This document shows positions 1-6,194 of a DNA stretch of 7,536 nucleotides, piece after piece. The translations under genes and the position numbers were made by a program. How positions within the stretch are numbered: the stretch's first letter is position 1; each line of letters starts with the position of its first letter. Under the pieces are notes generated by a model, which was not told where the DNA came from, ran no database searches, and worked only from the letters and a program-made list of their open reading frames with translations. Origin of the DNA: an uncultured Clostridia bacterium. Lineage in GTDB: Bacteria > Bacillota > Clostridia > UMGS1810. The stretch is taken from positions 1 through 7,536 of the forward strand of contig CALGRC010000094.1 of NCBI GenBank assembly GCA_937959315.1, given 5' to 3'.

Positions 1-1650
1 ACCGATTTCCAACAGTTTGTTGGCAGCTTCTTCGCACCAATGCCCGCTGATGTCATCATACGCCGGGGTTTGGGTATCCAGCGGGTAGCCGTTGTAATCA
101 ATGGCTTCCAGCGTACCGGCGTCATACCGGTTTTCCTCTTTGAGCTGGTATACCAGGTGGGATTGCTGTTTGGTGCTGTTCCCGTCGCTGGAGGGCACCG
201 TTTCAATGATGTAGGCGGGCGCATAGCCGTCCAGTACGATGGCATACAGTTCTTCCAGCGGTCTGACATTGCTGGCGGAAGGGAATTCCTGGCTGCTCCA
301 GCGCAGGTTAAACGAACTCAGCTTCCCGGTTTCGTTGTTGATGCTGACCGAAAAACCGTTGCCGAGAACCGGTACGCCGTTGACCAAACGGTCATAGGAA
401 TAGGATGTTCCTTCGCTGCGGAGCGTATTTTCCGGCCGGGTTTGTGCAAATTGATCGGCATAGTGGGCATTTAAAAATGCCTCGGCGGTTTTTTGGCCAT
501 CTTCACGGGAGATTTCTGGCTGGCTGATGGATTTTACCAGATCGGCATAATCGTATCCGCTGTAGGACAGCACCTGTTTGGTTTTGGCGTCAATGCCGAC
601 GCTTTTGCTGGCCGTTGTTTTCCCGTCTTCATCAGTGGCGGAAAAATGAAGGCTGACCGTGTATTGTTCGTCATAGCCCTTGTAAACGCTGTAGTTATCG
701 CACACAAATTCATCGGTGATTTCAAATTCCGGTACTGCGCGGGCAATGGATTCTGCTTCTTCGCGGGTAATCATTTGCTCCACTTCAGCAATAAACGCCT
801 GTTCCTCGGGCGAGAGCTGTGCAGATTCTTCCTTCATGCTGTTGCCGCCGCCGCCAGATGATGCCGCTGCGTCAAATACCCGGTATTGTTCGCTGGGCTG
901 GTATAGTTCGCCGGTGAAGGCGTCAATATAGGCGTTGTCGCTGTATTTTTCACGGTAAACCAGCATAGGCACCTGCTTGTCGTCGCGGTAGACAAACTCA
1001 TATGCCAATTCGTAGCCTAACTTTTCCTGGTAAGCGGCGTTTGCCGTACTGGCGTCAATCGCGCTGTCTGGATTTGCAAAATCTACATCGCTCCAGGATG
1101 CATGGTAAGATACCGGCGTGAGCGCCTGTGCGTCAATGCTGATGGAGATTTGGTTTTGCGGCACTGGAATGCCGTTGGCATACCGGGTGTAATGTACAGT
1201 ATAGGTGTTGGAATACCGGTTGGCATCATCTACGCTGGTAAATTGTACCTGTGCGGCACGGCTGCTGTTAACAGTGGCCGAAAAGGCGTCAGCCGCCGCA
1301 CGCGCGTCGTCTTTGGAGTATTTGGGCAAGCCTTGTTCCTCGTTGCTGTAAACGTTGAGGTCATAACTTTCAATGGCGCCGTCCTCGCGGATACTGACCG
1401 AAATGCGGTCGTCGCTGACAATATACGGGTCGTCATTGCGCGAGGTCCACCATAGGTGATAGACTGCTTGCTGCCCGTCCTGCTCCGATTTGCTGTAGTC
1501 TTCAAATACAAAATCGTCGTCCGAGATGGAAAAGGTTTCTTTTGCGGTCAAGATAAGTTCTGCCACCTTGTCCCCGTCGTCTGCCAGCGCAGGAATGCTG
1601 ACTGAACAGCAAATCATGAGCGCCAGCAAAATGCTGCATACTTTTTTCAT
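1..1650 (-). CDS. Secreted YcdB/YcdC-repeat protein with SLH domain, C-terminus cut by window edge
   Basis: The minus strand is open from an ATG at 1650-1648 to base 1 with no stop, giving 550 codons of a longer protein. Residues 1-23 are a signal peptide: MKK, a hydrophobic core, then an ALA cleavage site before DDGD. Two related units follow, about residues 83-250 and 348-525. Each has a strand-rich segment, a short helix (DDARAAADAF, EDGQKTAEAF), an NG(I/V)PV turn and a YxDAFTGELY-like or YNGYPL-like end, the pattern of YcdB/YcdC repeats of Firmicutes. A Gly/Ser-rich linker lies near 261-272. Residues 529-550 (DDISGHWCEEAANKL) match the start of an SLH domain, which in this family binds secondary cell-wall polymer, so the protein probably sits on the cell surface. 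An AAGGGG ribosome site lies 10 bases before the ATG. The molecular function is unknown; YcdB/YcdC and PepSY-like units are sometimes linked to protease inhibition, but nothing here proves that. The gene and its frame are secure, and the SLH call rests on about 22 residues. Confidence 0.92.
   Translation of the reverse strand, partial: MKKVCSILLALMICCSVSIPALADDGDKVAELILTAKETFSISDDDFVFEDYSKSEQDGQQAVYHLWWTSRNDDPYIVSDDRISVSIREDGAIESYDLNVYSNEEQGLPKYSKDDARAAADAFSATVNSSRAAQVQFTSVDDANRYSNTYTVHYTRYANGIPVPQNQISISIDAQALTPVSYHASWSDVDFANPDSAIDASTANAAYQEKLGYELAYEFVYRDDKQVPMLVYREKYSDNAYIDAFTGELYQPSEQYRVFDAAASSGGGGNSMKEESAQLSPEEQAFIAEVEQMITREEAESIARAVPEFEITDEFVCDNYSVYKGYDEQYTVSLHFSATDEDGKTTASKSVGIDAKTKQVLSYSGYDYADLVKSISQPEISREDGQKTAEAFLNAHYADQFAQTRPENTLRSEGTSYSYDRLVNGVPVLGNGFSVSINNETGKLSSFNLRWSSQEFPSASNVRPLEELYAIVLDGYAPAYIIETVPSSDGNSTKQQSHLVYQLKEENRYDAGTLEAIDYNGYPLDTQTPAYDDISGHWCEEAANKLLEIG
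76..609 (-). repeat. YcdB/YcdC-like unit 2 of the SLH protein
   Basis: Residues about 348-525. Landmarks are SVGIDAKTKQVLSYSGYD, the helix EDGQKTAEAFLN, LVNGVPVLGNGFSVSIN and the closing DYNGYPL. It is preceded at 294-305 by ITREEAESIARA, which resembles the helix of PepSY/YpeB-type domains. It leads straight into the SLH segment. Confidence 0.7.
901..1404 (-). repeat. YcdB/YcdC-like unit 1 of the SLH protein
   Basis: Residues about 83-250. The order of landmarks is ISVSIREDGAIESYDL, the helix ARAAADAF, YANGIPVPQNQISISIDA, then a Tyr-rich segment ending YIDAFTGELY. The same order recurs in unit 2 about 265-269 residues later. The similarity is at protein level and the DNA is diverged, so this is an old duplication. 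Confidence 0.7.
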
Positions 1651-1705
1651 AATCTGTTCGCCCCTTTTTATGTAGGAAAATACTTGCAACACTTCTTTGA
1701 CGGTG

Positions 1706-1756
1706 AAAAGTACCAAAAAGTTCCCGGAAATGTGTAAAAAGATTGCGAAAAGTTAC
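1706..1756 (+). repeat. Three AAAAGT-type direct repeats
   Basis: The copies are AAAAGTACC (1706-1714), AAAAGTTCC (1716-1724) and AAAAGTTAC (1748-1756). Start-to-start distances are 10 and 32 bases, close to one and three helical turns. The third copy overlaps the end of the rsmA -35 box and its spacer. They could be binding sites for a regulator, but repeats this short and A-rich can arise by chance. Confidence 0.35.
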
Positions 1757-1771
1757 ATTTCGTGGTATGAT
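1743..1771 (+). promoter_or_regulatory. SigA-type promoter for rsmA
   Basis: The -35 is TTGCGA (1743-1748) and the -10 is TATGAT (1766-1771), with a 17-base spacer. Transcription would start near 1778, giving a leader of about 25 bases before the GTG at 1803. The position excludes the in-frame TTG at 1743 as a start codon, since it lies inside the -35 box. Confidence 0.72.
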
Positions 1772-1789
1772 GAATAGGATTTTAAAGAT

Positions 1790-1794
1790 GGGAG
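1790..1794 (+). promoter_or_regulatory. Ribosome binding site selecting the GTG start of rsmA
   Basis: GGGAG is followed by an 8-base spacer and then the GTG at 1803. A competing ATG at 1788 has AGGA at 1776-1779 with the same spacing, but that site would lie at the very 5' end of the predicted transcript. The GTG start gives the family-like N-terminus (M)DNLASP. Confidence 0.65.
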
Positions 1795-1802
1795 TGGCAA
1801 AC

Positions 1803-2657
1803 GTGGATAATCTGGCGTCGCCGGCGGTGGTGAAGCGGCTGCTGCAGCAGCACGGCTTCCGGTTTTCCAAATCACTGGGGCAGAATTTTTTGATAGACGA
1901 AACGGTGCTGGAACGCATGGTAGACGGCGCGGGGATAAACGGGCGTTCCTGTGTGCTGGAAATCGGGCCGGGGTTTGGCACATTGACGCAGCGGCTGTGC
2001 GCACGGGCCCAAAAGGTGTGCGCGGTGGAGGTGGACGCGGATGCCATTGCGGTGCTGCGGCAAAATTTGCAGGAATGCACAAATCTGGAAATTGTACACG
2101 GCGATATTTTGAAACTGGATCTGCCCGCCCTTCTGCAAAGCCAGTTTGGTGGGCTGCCGGTGCAAGTGGCGGCAAACCTGCCCTATTATATTACCACGCC
2201 GATCCTTATGCGGCTGCTGGAGAGCGGGCTGCCGTTTTCGTCCATTACCGTGATGGTGCAAAAAGAAGTGGCTGACCGTATGATGGCACAGCCCGGTAAA
2301 AAAGACTATGGCGCGCTGACGGTGGCGGTGCAGTACCGCTGTGTGGTAACGCCGGTTGCCCAGGCGGGGCCGGAGGCGTTTTTGCCGCCGCCCAAGGTGT
2401 CGTCGTCGGTGGTGCGGCTGGATTTACGCGATGTCCCTGCGGTTGCGGTGCCGGATGAAAAGGCTTTTTTTCGGGTGGTACGCGCTTCATTTGCTATGCG
2501 GCGCAAAACGCTGCCCAACGCCCTGGCGGCCGGCGGCTATACCATGCCGAAGGCAGAGATCGCCGCGCTGCTGCAAGCGCTTGGCATAGACCCCAAACGG
2601 CGGGGGGAAACGCTGTCGCTAAAAGAGTTTGCAGCCATTGCAGAAAAAATTGTCTAA
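1803..2657 (+). CDS. rsmA: 16S rRNA (adenine(1518)-N6/adenine(1519)-N6)-dimethyltransferase RsmA/KsgA
   Basis: This cytoplasmic enzyme uses S-adenosylmethionine to dimethylate two adjacent adenosines in helix 45 of 16S rRNA during late 30S assembly; its loss typically gives kasugamycin resistance. From the GTG start the protein has 284 residues, normal for the family. Landmarks in order are SKSLGQNFLID (22-32), the SAM loop EIGPGFG (53-59), acidic E76 in VEVD for the ribose, HGD (99-101) for adenine contact, the catalytic motif NLPYYIT (125-131), QKEVADRM (153-160), FLPPPKVSSSVVRL (193-206) and FAMRRKTLPNAL (230-241). No key residue is missing. GTG at 1803 is preferred over ATG at 1788 because of its ribosome site and family-like N-terminus. 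It has its own promoter, and the next gene also has one, so it is probably transcribed alone. No clear terminator follows it. Confidence 0.97.
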   Translation: MDNLASPAVVKRLLQQHGFRFSKSLGQNFLIDETVLERMVDGAGINGRSCVLEIGPGFGTLTQRLCARAQKVCAVEVDADAIAVLRQNLQECTNLEIVHGDILKLDLPALLQSQFGGLPVQVAANLPYYITTPILMRLLESGLPFSSITVMVQKEVADRMMAQPGKKDYGALTVAVQYRCVVTPVAQAGPEAFLPPPKVSSSVVRLDLRDVPAVAVPDEKAFFRVVRASFAMRRKTLPNALAAGGYTMPKAEIAALLQALGIDPKRRGETLSLKEFAAIAEKIV

Positions 2658-2690
2658 AATCTTTCAAAAATTTTCGTTTGGAAGAAGGAA

Positions 2691-2720
2691 TTGACAGGAT
2701 TGTGTAGAATACCGTATAAT
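2691..2720 (+). promoter_or_regulatory. Consensus SigA promoter for pckA
   Basis: The -35 TTGACA (2691-2696) and -10 TATAAT (2715-2720) are both perfect matches, separated by 18 bases, one more than ideal. The predicted start is near 2727, leaving a leader of about 75 bases. The ribosome site AGGAG (2791-2795) lies 7 bases before the ATG. This predicts strong basal transcription of pckA independent of rsmA. Confidence 0.9.
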
Positions 2721-2730
2721 AGGGGATAGG

Positions 2731-2745
2731 TTGGAATATCTCCAA
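2731..2745. promoter_or_regulatory. Inverted repeat just downstream of the pckA start site, possible operator
   Basis: TTGGA and TCCAA are perfect 5-base arms around ATATC. The element begins about 4 bases after the predicted start of transcription, a common place for a repressor site. As RNA the hairpin would be weak. A second short palindrome, TGCATGCA, lies at 2771-2778. No known regulator site is matched, so this is a candidate only. Confidence 0.35.
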
Positions 2746-2802
2746 ACATGGACAAAGCTTCACAAACCATTGCATGCATAGAAAAAAGAAAGGAGAACGA
2801 CA

Positions 2803-4554
2803 ATGACAAACAACAAAAAGGTACTTACCTGGCTGGATGAAATGGTAGCATTGACCAAGCCGGACAAGATTGTCTGGGTAGACGGCAGCGAGGAGCAGCT
2901 GGAAGCTTTCCGCAAAGAGGCTGTGGAGGATGGTACGCTTATCAAACTGAATGAGGAAAAACTGCCGGGCTGCTATTTGCACCGCACGGCTGTCAACGAT
3001 GTGGCGCGTGTGGAAAACCGGACGTTTATCTGCTCGCGTAAGCAGGAGGATGCCGGCCCTACAAATAACTGGATGGACCCGCAGGAAATGTATGCAAAGC
3101 TGACAAAGCTATATGACGGTTCCATGAAGGGCCGCACCATGTATGTCACACCGTTTATCATGGGCCCGGCAAACTCGCCTTTTTCCAAGGTGGGGATTGA
3201 ACTGACCGATAGCCTGTATGTGGTTTTAAACATGGCCATCATGACCCGCATGGGCGATATTGCGTTGAAAGAAATCGGCGATGACGGCGATTTCACCAAA
3301 TGCCTGCATGCGCGTAAAGATATTGATGAGGAAAACCGTTACATTGTACAGTTCCCCGAGGATAACACCATTTGGTCTATCAACTCGGGCTACGGCGGGA
3401 ACGTGCTGCTGGGCAAAAAGTGCCTGGCGCTGCGCATTGCCAGCTATCTGGGCAAAAAAGAGGGCTGGATGGCAGAGCATATGCTCATCCTGGGCCTGCA
3501 AAACCCGCAGGGCGAAATCAAATATATTTCTGCTGCATTCCCGAGCGCGTGCGGCAAGACCAACCTGGCTATGCTCATTCCGCCCAAGGCGTTCCCGGGC
3601 TATAAGGTATGGACAGTTGGCGACGATATCGCTTGGATGAAGATTGGCGATGACGGCCGTTTGTGGGCGGTCAATCCGGAGGCTGGATTCTTTGGCGTTG
3701 CGCCGGGTACCAGCAACAAAACCAATCCCAATGCGTTGGCTACTACCAAGAGCAACACCATCTTTACCAATGTGGCGCTGCGCGACGATAATACTGTGTG
3801 GTGGGAAGGCATGGGTGAGGATGCCCCGGCACATGCTATCGACTGGAAAGGCAACGACTGGACGCCGGAAAGCGGGGAAAAAGCTGCACATCCCAACAGC
3901 CGGTTTACCGCGCCGGCCAAACAGTGCCCGTGCATTTCGCCTGAGTGGGAAAATCCGCAGGGTGTGCCAATTTCGGCTATCATCTTTGGCGGACGCCGTG
4001 CAAAGACTGCCCCGCTGGTGTACCAGGCACGTGACTGGAACCACGGCGTGTTCATCGGTTCCACCATGGCTTCCGAGACGACGGCCGCAGCCGCTGGTGC
4101 GGTTGGTGTTGTCCGCCGCGACCCCATGGCAATGATCCCGTTCTGCGGCTATCACATGGGCGACTATTTCCAACACTGGCTGGATATGGGCAAAAAAATC
4201 CCCAACCCGCCGAAAATCTTCCATGTCAACTGGTTCCGTTTGGATGACAACGGCGACTTTATGTGGCCGGGCTTTGGCGATAACCTGCGGGTGCTCAACT
4301 GGATTATCGACCGCTGTGAAAACAAGGTTGACGCCAGGGAAACAGCCATTGGTTATCTGCCGTATGAAAAGGATATCAATGTTGATGGATTGGATATCAG
4401 TGCAGATACCCTTTCTGAGCTGCTGTCGGTAGATACTGCTGTGTGGAAGGAAGAGATTGGCGGTATCAAAGAATTTTATGCCAAATTTGGCGACAAGTTG
4501 CCGCAGGAACTCAAAGACCAACTGGCGACACTGGAAGCAAACCTGAACAAATAA
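2803..4554 (+). CDS. pckA: Phosphoenolpyruvate carboxykinase (GTP)
   Basis: The enzyme interconverts oxaloacetate plus GTP with PEP, CO2 and GDP in the cytoplasm. It serves gluconeogenesis or, in some anaerobes, the reverse CO2-fixing direction. The 583 residues are a normal length. Motifs in order are EDAGPTNNW (82-90), MKGRTMYVTPF (108-118), IELTDSLYVV (132-141), the P-loop FPSACGKTN (246-254) with the reactive Cys250, the metal site VGDDIAWM (272-279), FGGRRAKTAPLVYQARDW (395-412), PFCGYHMGDY (446-455) and HVNWFR to PGFGDN (474-494). F478, F486 and F491 have the 8- and 5-residue spacing of the three guanine-binding phenylalanines in the rat enzyme (F517, F525, F530), so GTP rather than ATP is the expected nucleotide. 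The ATG at 2803 has AGGAG 7 bases upstream. It has a consensus promoter and a following hairpin, so it is probably a single-gene unit. GTP-PEPCK is often given the symbols pckG or pck. Confidence 0.98.
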   Translation: MTNNKKVLTWLDEMVALTKPDKIVWVDGSEEQLEAFRKEAVEDGTLIKLNEEKLPGCYLHRTAVNDVARVENRTFICSRKQEDAGPTNNWMDPQEMYAKLTKLYDGSMKGRTMYVTPFIMGPANSPFSKVGIELTDSLYVVLNMAIMTRMGDIALKEIGDDGDFTKCLHARKDIDEENRYIVQFPEDNTIWSINSGYGGNVLLGKKCLALRIASYLGKKEGWMAEHMLILGLQNPQGEIKYISAAFPSACGKTNLAMLIPPKAFPGYKVWTVGDDIAWMKIGDDGRLWAVNPEAGFFGVAPGTSNKTNPNALATTKSNTIFTNVALRDDNTVWWEGMGEDAPAHAIDWKGNDWTPESGEKAAHPNSRFTAPAKQCPCISPEWENPQGVPISAIIFGGRRAKTAPLVYQARDWNHGVFIGSTMASETTAAAAGAVGVVRRDPMAMIPFCGYHMGDYFQHWLDMGKKIPNPPKIFHVNWFRLDDNGDFMWPGFGDNLRVLNWIIDRCENKVDARETAIGYLPYEKDINVDGLDISADTLSELLSVDTAVWKEEIGGIKEFYAKFGDKLPQELKDQLATLEANLNK

Positions 4555-4572
4555 GGCGGGAGACGCCTGTGC

Positions 4573-4604
4573 AAAGACCCCGTGGTGTAGCCGCGGGGTC
4601 TTTT
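4573..4604 (+). terminator. Hairpin terminator or attenuator after pckA
   Basis: AAAGACCCCGTGG (4573-4585) pairs with CCGCGGGGTCTTT (4591-4603) as a 13-bp stem with one G-U pair and a TGTAG loop. The stem is very stable, but the U-run is only TTTT, partly inside the stem, then GGTT. It probably terminates pckA transcripts, with some read-through into uxaC possible. A small GGCG/CGCC hairpin (4555-4567) precedes it directly after the stop codon. Confidence 0.8.
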
Positions 4605-4622
4605 GGTTATGATAAAGGAAAT

Positions 4623-4629
4623 GGGAGGG
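4623..4629 (+). promoter_or_regulatory. Ribosome binding site selecting the uxaC start
   Basis: GGGAGGG lies 9 bases before the ATG at 4639. In-frame starts further upstream (TTG 4603, ATG 4609, ATG 4621) overlap the terminator or this ribosome site, and would add residues not typical of the family. Confidence 0.8.
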
Positions 4630-4638
4630 ATTTTGCAG

Positions 4639-6033
4639 ATGAAGGCGTTTATGGACCAGGATTTTTTATTGGAAACGGATACCGCAAAAAAATTGTACCA
4701 TGATTATGCAGAAAGGATGCCGGTTATCGATTACCACTGCCATTTAAGCCCGCAGGAAATTGCCGGGGATAAGCGGTATGAGAATATCACGCAGGTATGG
4801 CTGTACGGCGATCATTACAAATGGCGCGCTTTGCGCAGCGCCGGCGTGCCGGAGCCCTATATTACCGGCGGTGCGGATGATTATGATAAATTTATGGCGT
4901 GGGCGAAGGTGATGCCGCAGTGTATTGGCAACCCCCTTTACCATTGGACGCATTTGGAACTGCAGCGCTTTTTTGGTATTACCACACCTCTGTGCGAGGC
5001 GACCGCGCCGCAAATTTGGGAGGAAACCAAGGAAAAGCTGGAGACCCTTTCGGCAAGGAAATTGATTTCCATGTCCCACGTGGAAGCGGTGTGCACCACC
5101 GATGACCCGGCGGACGATTTGCGTTATCACCGCGCCATAGCTGCCGATCATAGTTTTCAGACGGCGGTGTATCCAACTTTCCGGCCCGACAAGGCGCTGG
5201 GTATCGCTGCTCCGGATTTTTGCGGGTATATCAAACGGCTTGGCGCCGCAGCCGGACGCGATATTACCGGCCTTCACTCGTTGATGGCTGCGCTGTTTGA
5301 ACGGATGGATTTTTTTGCAGCACATGGCTGCCGGCTGTCTGACCATGCGTTTGCTGTGATACCGTTCGTATTGGAACCGATGGAAACGGTGGACGCCATA
5401 TTGAAAAAACGGCTATCGGGCGGCCATTTGACCCAGCGGGAGGAAGAAGCCTATCAAACCTGCGTTATGCTGGAACTTGGCCGGCGGTTCCATCAGTTGG
5501 GATGGGTGATGCAGCTGCACATTGGCGCCATGCGCAACAATAATACACGAATGCTGGAGACGCTTGGGCCGGATGCTGGGTATGATTCTGTCGGCGATGG
5601 GAATTTTGCACACAATCTATCCCGCTTTCTGGATGCGCTGGATACCGATGGGCGGTTGCCAAAGACGATTTTGTATCCCCTAAATCCGGTGTATAATTAT
5701 GTAGTGGGTACCATGATTGGCAATTTTCAAAACAGTGATGCGCCCGGCAAGCTGCAATTTGGTACTGCATGGTGGTTTTGCGACCACCGGGATGGGATGG
5801 AAGAACAAATGCGTACCCTTGCGGCGTTGGGGCTGTTGCCTAGGTTTATTGGTATGCTCACCGATTCCCGCAGCTTTTTGTCCTATCCGCGGCACGAATA
5901 TTTCCGCCGTATTTTATGCAATCTCATAGGCGGATGGGTGGAAAACGGCGAATATCCGGCCGATATAGATACGCTGGGGAAGATGGTACAGGATATTTCG
6001 TACAACAATGCCAAGGGCTATCTGCATATATGA
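4639..6033 (+). CDS. uxaC: Uronate (glucuronate/galacturonate) isomerase UxaC
   Basis: UxaC converts D-glucuronate to D-fructuronate and D-galacturonate to D-tagaturonate, the first cytoplasmic step of hexuronate breakdown toward 2-keto-3-deoxygluconate. It belongs to the amidohydrolase superfamily (TIM barrel). The 464 residues match the usual 465-475. Visible landmarks are the N-terminal FMDQDFLLETDTAKKLYHDY, the HxH metal or active-site motif in DYHCHL (H33, H35), NPLYHWTHLELQRFFGI (98-114), CTTDDP (152-157), LHIGAMRNNN (293-302) and TDSRSFLSYPRHEYFRR (408-424) with the conserved Asp409. All expected motifs are intact. The start at 4639 is fixed by GGGAGGG. No other uronate gene (uxaA/B, uxuA/B, kdgK, kdgA, a transporter) lies in this window, and the next gene has its own promoter. 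I see no convincing promoter directly upstream, so expression may depend on read-through past the pckA hairpin or on a promoter I cannot recognise. Confidence 0.98.
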   Translation: MKAFMDQDFLLETDTAKKLYHDYAERMPVIDYHCHLSPQEIAGDKRYENITQVWLYGDHYKWRALRSAGVPEPYITGGADDYDKFMAWAKVMPQCIGNPLYHWTHLELQRFFGITTPLCEATAPQIWEETKEKLETLSARKLISMSHVEAVCTTDDPADDLRYHRAIAADHSFQTAVYPTFRPDKALGIAAPDFCGYIKRLGAAAGRDITGLHSLMAALFERMDFFAAHGCRLSDHAFAVIPFVLEPMETVDAILKKRLSGGHLTQREEEAYQTCVMLELGRRFHQLGWVMQLHIGAMRNNNTRMLETLGPDAGYDSVGDGNFAHNLSRFLDALDTDGRLPKTILYPLNPVYNYVVGTMIGNFQNSDAPGKLQFGTAWWFCDHRDGMEEQMRTLAALGLLPRFIGMLTDSRSFLSYPRHEYFRRILCNLIGGWVENGEYPADIDTLGKMVQDISYNNAKGYLHI

Positions 6034-6194
6034 ATCGATGGTAGCTGTTTTTGTGTCTTTTGAATTCGATAGCGTTATATTTGTGAGGGAATTTTTAAAA
6101 ATATATTAAAATTCGAGGTGAACCCTTGCATTTATTTCCCATCCGTGCTATAGTACTTTATGATTTTTGGACAACACATAAAGGAGGAAACGCT
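6034..6194 (+). promoter_or_regulatory. Intergenic region between uxaC and the repeat-protein gene
   Basis: These 161 bases are AT-rich compared with the flanking genes. They hold an AT-rich inverted repeat (GAATTTT 6089-6095, AAAATTC 6108-6114) without a following U-run, a promoter at 6126-6154, and the ribosome site of the next gene. No GC-rich terminator for uxaC is visible. Confidence 0.5.
6126..6154 (+). promoter_or_regulatory. Extended -10 promoter for the beta-helix surface-protein gene
   Basis: The -35 is TTGCAT (6126-6131) and the -10 is TATAGT (6149-6154), with a 17-base spacer. TGC directly before the -10 supplies the extended -10 TGn element. Transcription should start near 6161. 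The ribosome site AAGGAGG (6181-6187) follows, 7 bases before the ATG at 6195. Confidence 0.78.

Larger units (their letters stand above)
1651..1802. promoter_or_regulatory. Divergent intergenic region between the SLH-protein gene and rsmA
   Basis: These 152 bases separate two divergently transcribed genes. Going right, there is a clear SigA-type promoter for rsmA. Going left, the ribosome site of the SLH-protein gene (1661-1666, CCCCTT on the plus strand) is clear, but I found no convincing -35/-10 pair. Three copies of AAAAGT followed by (A/T)(C/A)C lie at 1706, 1716 and 1748. A short palindrome, TTCCCGGAA, lies at 1721-1729. Confidence 0.6.

Noticed and set aside
1651..1742. Promoter for the minus-strand SLH-protein gene
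   Set aside because: I tried several -35/-10 pairs reading leftward, and none matched well at a normal spacing, so none is annotated.
1502..2175. Overlapping minus-strand frames across the rsmA start
   Set aside because: They lie opposite rsmA in other frames with low-complexity Pro/Arg/Ala-rich translations. The real minus-strand gene starts at 1650.
2661..2684. Hairpin CTTTCAAA / TTTGGAAG after rsmA as a terminator
   Set aside because: The 8-bp AT-rich stem has one G-U pair and no following U-run, so termination is not supported.
3226..4521. Long open frame of about 430 codons on the minus strand, antisense to pckA
   Set aside because: It covers the complementary frame of a strongly coding, well-recognised gene, has no recognisable domain, and its length fits shadow openness from codon bias.
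4608..4613. TATGAT as a -10 box for uxaC
   Set aside because: No acceptable -35 lies 16-18 bases upstream (the region is the terminator stem), and there is no TGn extension.
4744..5346. Open frame of 200 codons on the minus strand inside uxaC
   Set aside because: It is fully inside a complete, motif-intact uxaC and its translation shows no family pattern.
6031..6073. Imperfect direct repeat TGAATCGAT(GGT)AGC / TGAATTCGATAGC
   Set aside because: It needs gaps to align, overlaps the uxaC stop codon and has no supporting third copy, so it is not distinguishable from chance.
6089..6114. AT-rich inverted repeat GAATTTT / AAAATTC as a terminator of uxaC
   Set aside because: The stem is only 7 AT-rich pairs with a 12-base loop and no U-run after it. 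AT-rich DNA gives such arms by chance.
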